From NCBI GenBank assembly GCA_963776465.1, contig CAVZMV010000001.1, positions 372,001-436,000 on the forward strand: a DNA stretch of 64,000 nt. Direction: 5' to 3'. The translations under genes and the position numbers were made by a program. The notes under the pieces were generated by a model that searched no databases, was not told the DNA's origin, and saw only the letters and a list, made by a program, of their open reading frames with translations. Below are positions 25,201-32,367 of the stretch, piece by piece (positions within the stretch are counted from its first letter, which is position 1; every line of letters begins with the position of its first letter). This DNA comes from DASRHK01 sp963776465 (GTDB lineage: Bacteria > Pseudomonadota > Gammaproteobacteria > Nevskiales > Nevskiaceae).

Positions 25201-27606
25201 ATCGTCGAGGCTGACGTCGGCCTGCACGCGCACGCCGGCGTGGCTGTTGACGATGCGCAGGCTCGTCGGCGTCGGATTCGTGACCGCGTAGTCGGGGCCG
25301 GCGATCTGCAGCGGCTCGCGCGCCAGCGACCACAATGGGCCTTGCGGCTGACCCGCTTCGTCGACCTCGCGCAGGTAGAAGAACTTGCCGCGCATTTGCA
25401 GCGGGTCGTCCGGCCGGCGCGTCAGATCGAGCACGTAGCCGTCACGCACGGTGCTGAGCACACGGCTGTAGCCGCGGCCATCCGGATGCAGCTCGGCGCT
25501 GACGAGGCCGTTGCTGATCGTCATCACCCGCGGCGGCGCAATGGTCGCAAGGCTGCCCGCGCGGCGGCGCCAGGCCGAGACGATCCACGAGATCGCCACT
25601 GCCGATGCGACGAGCGCCGCGGCGCGATATCCATAGACCAGCACGACGACGGCCGGCAGCGTTGCCCCGCCCGCGTCGCGCAGGATCGCGGCCTGCGCCC
25701 ACACCGCGTCCCAGTCGGCGCCGCGCGGCAGGAAGAACGGGATCAGCAGCGGCGCCCAGGTCAGAAAGCGGCGGATGCCTTCGGGGATGCAGCGCGTGCG
25801 CGAGGCGTGGCCGATGTAGCGCGCGGCCTTCTCGTCGAGCGCGTCGCCGCCGACGAACGACAGGTTCACCAGCGTGGCGACGCGCAGGCCCATGTGATCG
25901 AACCACACCAGGACGCGCAGCCAGTCGTAGGCGAGGATGCCGAGGAACACCGTCAGGCTCCAGGTGCGGAAGTCCGCCGGCGACAGCGACCACGACAGCA
26001 CCGTCGCCGCGAATGTGCGCAACGCGCCGTCCTGGTTGTACCAGGTGGGCTCCGGCGCCAGGCGCAGGAAGGTGTAGATGATCGGGGCCATCCACAGTCC
26101 CCAGCGCAGCACGCGTACGGTCTGCTCGACCATCGCCGATGCGCCCGCGCCGCTGAACAGCTCCCTGAGCGGCGTAAGGCTGCGCTGGAACAAGGCGGTG
26201 AGGAAGACCAGGTTGATGCCGAAGAGCGGCGCGGCCAGCGACCAGTTGATCACCCCCGACAGCGACTCGGCGTAGAACAGGCGCACGCCGCCGACGGTCG
26301 CGCCCAGGTTCACCGCGCCCCACTTGCTGAACAGCGGATAGACCACGTAATCCGCCGGCGCCTTGCCTGCGGCGGCGAGATTGACGGCCGCGTAGCTCCA
26401 GAACTTGGTGATCACCGCCGCCAGCTGCGGCGCGTCGAAGTACCAGGTGAGCGCGCCGCCGACGAATCCGCCGAGCACAGCGCCGAGCCAGTAGACGCGC
26501 CATGAATGCAGGCTGCGTCGCTTGCGCAGGAGCAACGCGCCGAAATCCCAGACGAGATCGGCGCCGGCGTAGGCGGCCGCTCCCACCACGAAGCCGCAGA
26601 GGAAGCGCGGACCGCCCGATAGCGTCGGCAAGCCTTGCACCAGCAATGCGCCGAGCAGGCTGCCGGCAACGGCGCCGCGCAGGTAGTTGCGCGGATCGAC
26701 GACGGCGGCGATGAGCCGCGAGAAGAACGGAGCGCTGCCGTCGAAGCTCTCGAGGATGGTCTTGGCCAGCGGGAACACGATCGCGCCGAGGATCGCCGCG
26801 CCGACCAGCGGATGCGCGACGAGCAGGGCCACGAGCGACGCCTGCGCCAGCATCCACGCGGCCAGGTGCACCACCAGCATGAACACGCCGCCATAGATGA
26901 AGCCGCGCAACAAGCCGGCGCGCCAGTGCGCGGCGCTGAACTGCTCGGTAGGCCGGCGACCGCGCAGCGCGTCGAGCATGAGACCGGTGAGGAAGAACGT
27001 CAGCGCCCAAAGGCCGGCCTGCGACAGCGCGGCCGCAGAGATGACCGGCACGAGGCGCGCGGCTACGGGCCACTCCGCGAGCGCAGCCGTGCTGCCGACG
27101 TCGGCGATGAGCGGCGTGACGGCTGCGAAGGCGGCGCCCACCACGGCCACGGCGTGCAGGCGCAAGCCGCGCGTCACGCGCCGGTCCATGACGAGGCCGA
27201 TGCCGAGCAGCACGATCTCGTTGAAGGCGACGAGGATCAGCGCGCGACCCAGCGCCGTCGCCAGCGGCGGCGGCAGCGCGTCGCCCGAGGCCATGTCGCC
27301 GAGCGCCTGCATCAGCGTCGACGAGGCCAGGAGCAGCAGCACGCCGAACAGGTACGGCAGCGCGAGCACGGCCAGGGCCGCGGGCAGCGAGAGCGCGCGC
27401 CGCGAGCGCGCGGCGGCCCACAGGATGGCGACGAGCAGGACCAGCGCCGCGGATGCGGCGCCGATCGGCGTCAGGGCGAAGACGTCACGCCATTGCGCGG
27501 GCGTCTGCCACAGCGTCGCGGCCGGATCGATCGAGACCGCAAGCAGGACGAGGCTGAGCGCCGCCTGCAGCGCCAGGCGCGTGATCGGCGTCGCTATTGA
27601 GTTCAA
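22291..27606 (-). CDS. giant polytopic membrane protein with GH94-type glycoside phosphorylase domain
   Basis: This 1771-residue protein has an N-terminal membrane region of about 12 or more helices (to about residue 690) and a C-terminal part related to cellobiose phosphorylase and to the C-terminus of cyclic beta-1,2-glucan synthases. Motifs include FGFRDQLQDV, GSGDWNDGLD (catalytic Asp, near 1487), YPPGVRENGGQYSHG and GWSWYTGAA. No GT84 glycosyltransferase domain is visible, unlike NdvB-type synthases, which are longer. A TTG at 27604-27606, directly after the upstream stop, is the start. It probably processes periplasmic or surface glucans. An in-frame repeat lies at 24895-24933. Confidence 0.8.
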   Translation of the reverse strand: MNSIATPITRLALQAALSLVLLAVSIDPAATLWQTPAQWRDVFALTPIGAASAALVLLVAILWAAARSRRALSLPAALAVLALPYLFGVLLLLASSTLMQALGDMASGDALPPPLATALGRALILVAFNEIVLLGIGLVMDRRVTRGLRLHAVAVVGAAFAAVTPLIADVGSTAALAEWPVAARLVPVISAAALSQAGLWALTFFLTGLMLDALRGRRPTEQFSAAHWRAGLLRGFIYGGVFMLVVHLAAWMLAQASLVALLVAHPLVGAAILGAIVFPLAKTILESFDGSAPFFSRLIAAVVDPRNYLRGAVAGSLLGALLVQGLPTLSGGPRFLCGFVVGAAAYAGADLVWDFGALLLRKRRSLHSWRVYWLGAVLGGFVGGALTWYFDAPQLAAVITKFWSYAAVNLAAAGKAPADYVVYPLFSKWGAVNLGATVGGVRLFYAESLSGVINWSLAAPLFGINLVFLTALFQRSLTPLRELFSGAGASAMVEQTVRVLRWGLWMAPIIYTFLRLAPEPTWYNQDGALRTFAATVLSWSLSPADFRTWSLTVFLGILAYDWLRVLVWFDHMGLRVATLVNLSFVGGDALDEKAARYIGHASRTRCIPEGIRRFLTWAPLLIPFFLPRGADWDAVWAQAAILRDAGGATLPAVVVLVYGYRAAALVASAVAISWIVSAWRRRAGSLATIAPPRVMTISNGLVSAELHPDGRGYSRVLSTVRDGYVLDLTRRPDDPLQMRGKFFYLREVDEAGQPQGPLWSLAREPLQIAGPDYAVTNPTPTSLRIVNSHAGVRVQADVSLDDGKPVERWRIRLQNLQSAPRRIELVSFQELALSGVDAYRRSPPFAAIHVGTWFIRPLNAIVYRNRLLRDDENQFRLQRMSREVGYHCVKLIPPPHAGEGQGGGVSKLVAYEDSRSWFLGAGTPRTPQALDGRDMRAPEDEGRLYSFDPAASLKLHVDLAASGSVEIEFIDGYATSMPQAMEDIAAHVAVSRVSAEALAATVSQTRRLHVPEVTALPFRFSDDGAELHLSAATPRPWAHLLANPVGHGAIVSNEGEVFSFAGNAQQNALTPFNLDTVAAQMPGQAIYVCDLATREIDTVGLAPHRRPDAEHAATYGRGYATLRCKRGDLELEQTVFVPIDKPVEIKLLRIRNHGAAPRRLRVVPYAQIVLGEVPVDTRGRIQVVVDDDVLFFSNPANDFRKGCAFAATSLDVEAQETSRARFVGSGRDLANPHFVAIGTADGQQADDGCVIAAFAGTVEIAAGSDVRVVFLLGQAPDAAQARKIVEACRDPALAQRALIQVQHWWDDQLSIMRVETNRPEFDRLVNDWLPYQLLCARLWGRAGPSQRSGAFGFRDQLQDVLPLLFTRPELVREQILLHAAQQFVDGDVVKWWHPSWDGRTGIAVRTMASDPQLWLPYLVIQYVRATGDAAVLDVRAPFLEGRAVPRGQEGIMFVPRASREDGTVYEHCRRAIEWSLARLGAHGIPLLGSGDWNDGLDVAGIAGRGESGWLGFFLHDVLLGFAPLAEKREGATAQQRYADAASKLRTALDGLRRGDAYVRAFTDEGEEMLSPSALMAAWPVLSGAVDLQRGLTVLEAALRELEKDARVLLDKSASDENTRPYPGRVADYPPGVRENGGQYSHGVSWIVDAFLRCAELARAADDQDLVRHCRARAAEIWVKISPLSKTSLEQLGMYGLPPHQQPADVYDGPGYEGKGGWSWYTGAAARMLSAAYGLLGLSMENGEFKLASDAFRPRGAIQLQRVTYRGQTYER
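24895..24933 (-). repeat. in-frame palindromic CCCTCCCCCG insert in the GH94 gene
   Basis: GCCCCCTCCCTGGCCCTCCC then CCGCATGCGGGGGAGGG forms a strong palindrome inside the coding frame, encoding IPPPHAGEGQGGG (about residues 892-904). The flanking VKL…VSKLVAYEDS reads like an interrupted motif. Related elements occur at 44785-44826 and 58555-58603. Confidence 0.7.
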
Positions 27607-27966
27607 TCAGTCCGGCGGGCGGAACGTGAACAGGATGCGGCAGCCCACGGTGGGTGCTTCGGATGCGTGGTAGCGCCACTGCTGCAGCGCCCCGATCGCG
27701 ATCGGGTCGAAGCTGCCTTGCGGGCTCGACGAGGAGACGACGATGTTGGACGGCGCGCCCTCGGCGGCGACGTCGTACTGCAGCGCCACCCAGCCGGGCT
27801 GCCGCCAGCCCTGCGGGTATTCCGCCTGCGCGCGCTGGATCGGCTCCATCTCGTTGCAGGGATTGTCCTTCTCGAAGCCCATCGGCTGCGGCGCGACGGG
27901 ATCGAAGTCGGTGGTGGCGCAGCCCGCGACGAGGCAGACCGCTGAGGCGATGACGGCAATTCTCAC
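27607..27966 (-). CDS. TonB C-terminal domain lipoprotein
   Basis: The signal peptide ends in VAGC (lipobox), predicting a lipoprotein of 119 residues. The mature domain (AQAEYPQGWRQPGWVALQYDVAAEGAPSNI… DPIAIGALQQWRY…FTF) matches the energy-transducer TonB C-terminal fold. No TonB-type N-terminal helix is present, so it is not a motor component; similar stand-alone proteins are of unknown role. Its stop is directly followed by the GH94 start. Confidence 0.75.
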   Translation of the reverse strand: MRIAVIASAVCLVAGCATTDFDPVAPQPMGFEKDNPCNEMEPIQRAQAEYPQGWRQPGWVALQYDVAAEGAPSNIVVSSSSPQGSFDPIAIGALQQWRYHASEAPTVGCRILFTFRPPD

Positions 27967-28000
27967 GGCGTCCTTTCTTGACGAAGGTGTGCCGCTATTG

Positions 28001-31000
28001 TCACCTCAGCCGCAGCGAACGGAAAGCCTCCATCGCGCCGACGACGGCGCCGCCACCGATGCCTGCGCGCGCGTCGTCACCGGGAACCAGGCTCACCTCG
28101 ATGGGCTGCGCGCCCTTCTGCCGCAGCATCTCGTTGACGGTCGGCAGATCCAGGCCGACGAGCTTCTTCCACTCGGCCTGCACGTCGCCGAGCTCGCGTG
28201 CGATGACGTCGATGCGCTCGCTCTGGTAGGCAGTGGGCCTGCCCTCGTAGCCCGTGACCATGCCGTAGACGTTGTCGGCGTGCTCGCGCAGGCGCTCCTC
28301 GCCGGTGATGGCGCCGCCCTCCTTGGTCGCGACGATCTTCTTGCGCACCTCGTCGGCCTTGGCGTCGAGGTCGGCGAGCTTGATCGCCAGCGGGTCGTCG
28401 GCGGCGAGCGGCGCCTTGCGCTGGCCGATGAGGCCGCGCATCGCGTTGACCTGCACCACCACGTCGGTCATCTCGCCGAACAGCTGGCTCACGCGCATCG
28501 AGGCGTCGAAGTTCTGCTTGCGCTCCGCCATATCGAACTTCGCGCGGCGGTCCAGCTGGATCTCCAGCGGCGCTTCGTAGACCTGCCCGTTCTTGGTCAG
28601 CCGCACGCGATAGGTCCCCGGCACCACGCGCGGACCTTGCTGCGAGTTGCCGGCGACCTGCGCCGCCGGCGGCACGCGCGGCGCCTTCACGCGCATCGAC
28701 CAGTAGACGCGGTTCAGGCCGCGCCGCTTGCTCGCGGGAATGGTGTCGATCACCTTGCCCTGCGGGTCGAGGACCTCGAGCTTGAGCTTGCCGAACAGAT
28801 GCCGGCTCTTCTGGTAGTAGGCGATCACCGCGCCGTCGGGCGGATTGGGCCCCAGGAATTTGCCGGCGCCTTCCGACCAGCCGCCGCCGAACGTGCTGAG
28901 GCGCTGCTGCGTCGGCCGCGTCTTCACGAACGCCACGTCCTTGGCGAGCAGCGCATCCGACAGGTCGCGCAGCGGTGTGATGTCGTCGATGATCCAGATG
29001 CCGCGGCCGTGCGTTGCGAGCACCAGGTCCGAGTCGCGCGGCTGCACGACCAGATCGCGGACCGCGACCGCCGGGAAGTCGGCGCCCTTGTATTGCGCCC
29101 AGCGGTTGCCGCCGTCGGGCGAGATCCACAAGCCGAACTCGGTGCCGACGAACAACAGGTCGGGCTTGACCGTGTCCTCGCGCACCACGTGCGCGTAGCC
29201 GCGCAGTCCCTGCTTGACGCCGGCGATCTGCTTCCAGCTCTTGCCGTAGTCCGTGGTCTTGAAGACGTAGGGATCCATGTCGCCGAACGTATGGCGATCG
29301 AACGCCGCGTAGGCGGTGCCCTCGTCGAAGCGGCTGGCCTGCACCCACGATACCCACGAGGCTTTCGGCAGCCCCGGCACGTTGGCGACGACGTTGCTCC
29401 ACTTCTTGCCGCCATCGCGCGTGATCTGCAGGTTGCCGTCGTCGGTGCCGACCCAGATCAGGTCCTTGTTCTTCGCCGACTCGCTGATCGAGTAGATCGT
29501 GGTGTGCATCTCCGCGGCCGAGTTGTCGACGGTGACGCCGCCGGACTCCTCCTGCCGCTGCTTCTGCGGATCGTTGGTGGTGAGGTCCGGCGAGATGCGG
29601 TCCCAGGTCTGTCCGAGGTCGCGCGAGCGGAACAGGAACTGCGCGCCCATGTAGATGGTCTTGCCGTCGCCCGAGATGTGGATCGGCGTGTTCCAGTTCA
29701 GCCGCATCTTCTCGTGGTAGCCGGCGAGCGGCTGGATGATGCGGGCCTCGTGCGTGTGGCGATTGACGCGGCCGGCGAAGCCGCCTTGCGCCTCGGCGTA
29801 GAGGTAATCCGGATCGGACGGATCGGGGAACATCCAGAAGCCATCGCCGCCGAACATGTTCTCCCACTGCGCGTTGGCGATGCCGTTGGGGTACTGCGAC
29901 TGCCCGACCCAGGAGGTGTTGTCCTGCAGGCCGCCATAGACGCGATAGGGATCCTCGTTGTCCACGCTCACGTGATAGAACTGCGAGATCGGCAGGTTGT
30001 CACCCTTGAGCCAGCGGGTGCCGCCGTCCTGCGAATACCACATGCCGCCGTCGTCGGCGTTCATGACGATCTTGCTGTTGGACGGGCTGATCCAGACGTC
30101 GTGCACGTCGCCGTGCGCGCCGGCGAAGCCGCCAACCGCGGAGAAGCTCTTGCCGCCGTCCTCGGACAGCAGCAGCGAGCCGCCCGTCTTGAACACGCGG
30201 TTCTCGTCCTTGGGATCGACGATAAGGTTGGCGAAGTAGAACGGCCGCCAGACCATGAACTGGCTCTTGTCGCGCGCCTCCCAGGTGTTGCCGCCGTCAC
30301 CCGAGCGATACAGGCCCGCACCCTTGGCCGCCTCGATCGCGGCGTAGATCACCTTGCTGTTCGACGGGGCCACCGCAAGCGCGATGCGCCCGAACGGCTT
30401 GGCCGGCAGGCCCTTGTTGGATTCGGTCGTGAGCTCGCTCCAGCTTTTGCCGCCGTCGCGGCTGACGTGCAATCCGCTGCCGCTGAACGCCTTGTCGTTG
30501 TCGCCGCCGGAGCGGAAGCTCCAGCCCTTGCGGCGGAAGTCCCACATCGCGGCGTAGAGCAGGCCCGGATCCTTAGGGTCCATCGCCAGCGACGAGCACC
30601 CGGTCGAGAGGTTCGCGCCTTTCAAGATCTGCGACCAGTGCTTGCCGCCGTCGGTGGTCTTGTAGAGGCCGCGCTCGGCGGAATCGCTCCACAGCTTTCC
30701 GGGCACGCAGGCGTAGACGGTGTCGCTGTCCTTGGGGTGCACGATGATGCGCACGATGCGCTCGGACTCCGGCAGGCCCATGTGCGTCCAGCTCTCGCCG
30801 CCGTCGGTCGACTTGTAGATGCCGTTGCCGATCGAGACGCTGTTGCGCGTCCACGACTCGCCCGTGCCGACCCAGATCGTCTGCGGATTCGATGGATCGA
30901 TGGCCACCGCGCCGATCGACTGCACGTCCTCGTGGTCGAACACCGGTTTGTACGTCGTGCCACCGTCCTCGGACTTCCAGACGCCGCCGCTGGCGGAGGC

Positions 31001-31195
31001 CACGAAGATCGTGGTCTTGCCGTCCTTCTCCATCGCGGCGATGGCGGCGACGCGGCCGCTCATCGTCGCCGAGCCGATGTTGCGGGCGGTCAGGCCAGAA
31101 ATGGAGCCGGCGTCGAACGTGACGGCAGGCTTTGCATAGAGTGGCGCGCTCATGACGAGCAGCGCGGCAGAAAGCTGCAGATGCTTGATGGCCAT
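28001..31195 (-). CDS. secreted sortilin/VPS10-like Asp-box beta-propeller protein
   Basis: A signal peptide (MAIKHLQLSAALLVMSAPLYA) leads about 700 residues of BNR/Asp-box repeats: SEDGGTTY, STDGGESW, TTDGGKHW, SRDGGKSW, SGDGGNTW, SQDGGTRW, TRDGGKKW, SPDGGNRW. This builds two beta-propellers as in sortilin-type/exo-alpha-sialidase-like domains. A further 300 residues have an Ig-like part and a helical C-terminus. These proteins are common in Xanthomonadales; the substrate is unknown. The gene is 9 bp downstream of the LolA-like gene. Confidence 0.8.
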   Translation of the reverse strand: MAIKHLQLSAALLVMSAPLYAKPAVTFDAGSISGLTARNIGSATMSGRVAAIAAMEKDGKTTIFVASASGGVWKSEDGGTTYKPVFDHEDVQSIGAVAIDPSNPQTIWVGTGESWTRNSVSIGNGIYKSTDGGESWTHMGLPESERIVRIIVHPKDSDTVYACVPGKLWSDSAERGLYKTTDGGKHWSQILKGANLSTGCSSLAMDPKDPGLLYAAMWDFRRKGWSFRSGGDNDKAFSGSGLHVSRDGGKSWSELTTESNKGLPAKPFGRIALAVAPSNSKVIYAAIEAAKGAGLYRSGDGGNTWEARDKSQFMVWRPFYFANLIVDPKDENRVFKTGGSLLLSEDGGKSFSAVGGFAGAHGDVHDVWISPSNSKIVMNADDGGMWYSQDGGTRWLKGDNLPISQFYHVSVDNEDPYRVYGGLQDNTSWVGQSQYPNGIANAQWENMFGGDGFWMFPDPSDPDYLYAEAQGGFAGRVNRHTHEARIIQPLAGYHEKMRLNWNTPIHISGDGKTIYMGAQFLFRSRDLGQTWDRISPDLTTNDPQKQRQEESGGVTVDNSAAEMHTTIYSISESAKNKDLIWVGTDDGNLQITRDGGKKWSNVVANVPGLPKASWVSWVQASRFDEGTAYAAFDRHTFGDMDPYVFKTTDYGKSWKQIAGVKQGLRGYAHVVREDTVKPDLLFVGTEFGLWISPDGGNRWAQYKGADFPAVAVRDLVVQPRDSDLVLATHGRGIWIIDDITPLRDLSDALLAKDVAFVKTRPTQQRLSTFGGGWSEGAGKFLGPNPPDGAVIAYYQKSRHLFGKLKLEVLDPQGKVIDTIPASKRRGLNRVYWSMRVKAPRVPPAAQVAGNSQQGPRVVPGTYRVRLTKNGQVYEAPLEIQLDRRAKFDMAERKQNFDASMRVSQLFGEMTDVVVQVNAMRGLIGQRKAPLAADDPLAIKLADLDAKADEVRKKIVATKEGGAITGEERLREHADNVYGMVTGYEGRPTAYQSERIDVIARELGDVQAEWKKLVGLDLPTVNEMLRQKGAQPIEVSLVPGDDARAGIGGGAVVGAMEAFRSLRLR

Positions 31196-31204
31196 GTGCG
31201 CTCC

Positions 31205-31927
31205 CTACTTCGCCGGAAAGTGGAACAGCACTTCGTCGAACGCGACGTTGGCTTCGGCCTTGTCGATGACGAGCTGGCCTTTCTCGCTGGAGCCGCGGTC
31301 GCCGAAGCCGATCTCGAACGGCACGTAGACGCCCTCGACCAGCTCGTAGTCGCCGAAGTCGATCTCCTGCTCGACCTCACGGCCGTAGACCTGGCGCTGG
31401 TCGACCTCGCGGATCGCCAGGAAGTGATCGGGATCGAGATAGACGATGCGCTTGTCGCCGTTCTTCTGGGTGACGCGCAGCTTGTGCGCGTCGGACCCGT
31501 CGACGTCCTCGGTGCCGAGGTACTCGACCTTGTTGCCCTTGGCCTTGTAGTTGAGCAGCGGGCCTTCGAGGTCGGACTGGTCGACCAGGTCCTTGGTGCG
31601 ATCGGGCGGCAGCCGCTCGGGATCCTTGCGGCCCTGGAACGGGTTGATGGCCCATCCGTCCTTGCCGTCGTAGGCCTGGATGATGGTGAGGCCCTGCGAG
31701 GAGATCTCGTTGCGGATCATCCCGGGCCGGACCATCTGGGTGAAGCCGAACTCGACGCCGTTGCCGGGCTTGAACGCGCCGGTGTAGCGCACCGACTTCA
31801 GCGCCGCGATCTTCGCGGCGCCGCCGCGCGCCTCGGTGTTCTTCGCGATCAGCTCGTCGGCCGTGTAGGCGTTGGCCAGGACCGGCAACGCGCAGAGCAG
31901 CGCGGCCAGCAGCGGGATTCTCCTCAT
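31205..31927 (-). CDS. LolA-like outer-membrane lipoprotein-sorting family protein
   Basis: After a signal peptide (MRRIPLLAALLCALPVLANA) the sequence has DELIAKNTEARGGAAKIAALKSVRYTG, the N-terminal pattern of the LolA/LolB-like fold, and later VEYLGTEDVDGSDAHKLRVTQKNGDKRIVYLDPD, as in periplasmic 'lipoprotein-sorting' proteins. These are beta-barrel halves that bind hydrophobic ligands; this paralogue is unlikely to be canonical LolA. It precedes the Asp-box gene in one transcript. Confidence 0.7.
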   Translation of the reverse strand: MRRIPLLAALLCALPVLANAYTADELIAKNTEARGGAAKIAALKSVRYTGAFKPGNGVEFGFTQMVRPGMIRNEISSQGLTIIQAYDGKDGWAINPFQGRKDPERLPPDRTKDLVDQSDLEGPLLNYKAKGNKVEYLGTEDVDGSDAHKLRVTQKNGDKRIVYLDPDHFLAIREVDQRQVYGREVEQEIDFGDYELVEGVYVPFEIGFGDRGSSEKGQLVIDKAEANVAFDEVLFHFPAK

Positions 31928-32043
31928 GTCTCACCCCGGTTCGTCGTTGGATTCCAGCGTCGGCAGCTTACCCCGCCGCTTCGCGGTTGGATGCGCGAGG
32001 CGGGCGTTTGGTTTGAGCGGACCCGATACGTCCGTATCGGCCA

Positions 32044-32137
32044 CCCGGATAGGTCCGCCGGGGGACGACTTAAAAGCTCCGTTAGCCTCGAGTGGCGCCG
32101 TCCCTGGCGCCACACGCCCCCGGCGAACCTATCCGGG
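32044..32137 (+). repeat. structured repeat, type A copy 2
   Basis: Outer arms CCCGGATAGGTCCGCCGGGGG and CCCCCGGCGAACCTATCCGGG pair over about 20 bp. The inner hairpin is GTGGCGCC-GTCCCT-GGCGCCAC (32092-32113). Relative to copy 1 two stem pairs have switched between C-G and G-C with both partners changed, keeping the pairing. The GACTTAAAAGCTCCGT segment is identical in both copies. It lies in the 435-bp gap between the LolA-like gene and cls. Confidence 0.78.
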
Positions 32138-32159
32138 CGGCCTCGCCGAACCAGCGTGG

Positions 32160-32331
32160 CTTCGCTTTGCTTCCGGAGTGACGTTCGACGCGCTTGCGTT
32201 CGCGCGCGCGGAGCGGGTCGGCGCAGCAGGGACGCTGCGCCGAGCGCTATTTGACACATGGATGGTCGAATTAGCGCGACCCCGGAGTCGCGCGTGAACG
32301 CCGGCGCCGGCACTCCGGAAGCAAAGCGACG
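32160..32331. repeat. nested palindrome, diverged repeat type C
   Basis: A 21-bp terminal inverted repeat (CTTCGCTTTGCTTCCGGAGTG / CACTCCGGAAGCAAAGCGACG) has one mismatch and continues with a bulge. Inside are TCGGCGCAGC-AGGGAC-GCTGCGCCGA (32219-32244) and GCGCTA…ACATGGATGG…TAGCGC (32244-32277). The AGGGAC loop and CATGGATG arm recall repeat type B in the same order. Between 31928 and 32362 nothing else is seen. Confidence 0.65.
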
Positions 32332-32340
32332 CGGTAAACC

Positions 32341-32367
32341 GCAGTCGGGGCTGAAGCTCCTCCTACA
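32341..32367. repeat. half GTAGGAG repeat, copy at cls stop
   Basis: GCAGTCGGGGCTGAAGCTCC and TCCTACAAG match the right half of the GTAGGAG repeats. It supplies the TAG stop of the cls gene (32363-32365, minus strand). Confidence 0.65.

Noticed and set aside
22045..32137. CRISPR array as an explanation for the repeated, hairpin-rich segments
   Set aside because: Copies are 10 kb apart, internally palindromic and without regular spacers; no cas genes occur in the window.
27743..32254. A 1503-codon + strand frame opposite the Asp-box and LolA-like genes
   Set aside because: The minus strand has clear signal peptides and domains; the + frame shows only Arg/Leu/Val/Ala-rich shadow sequence and crosses intergenic repeats.
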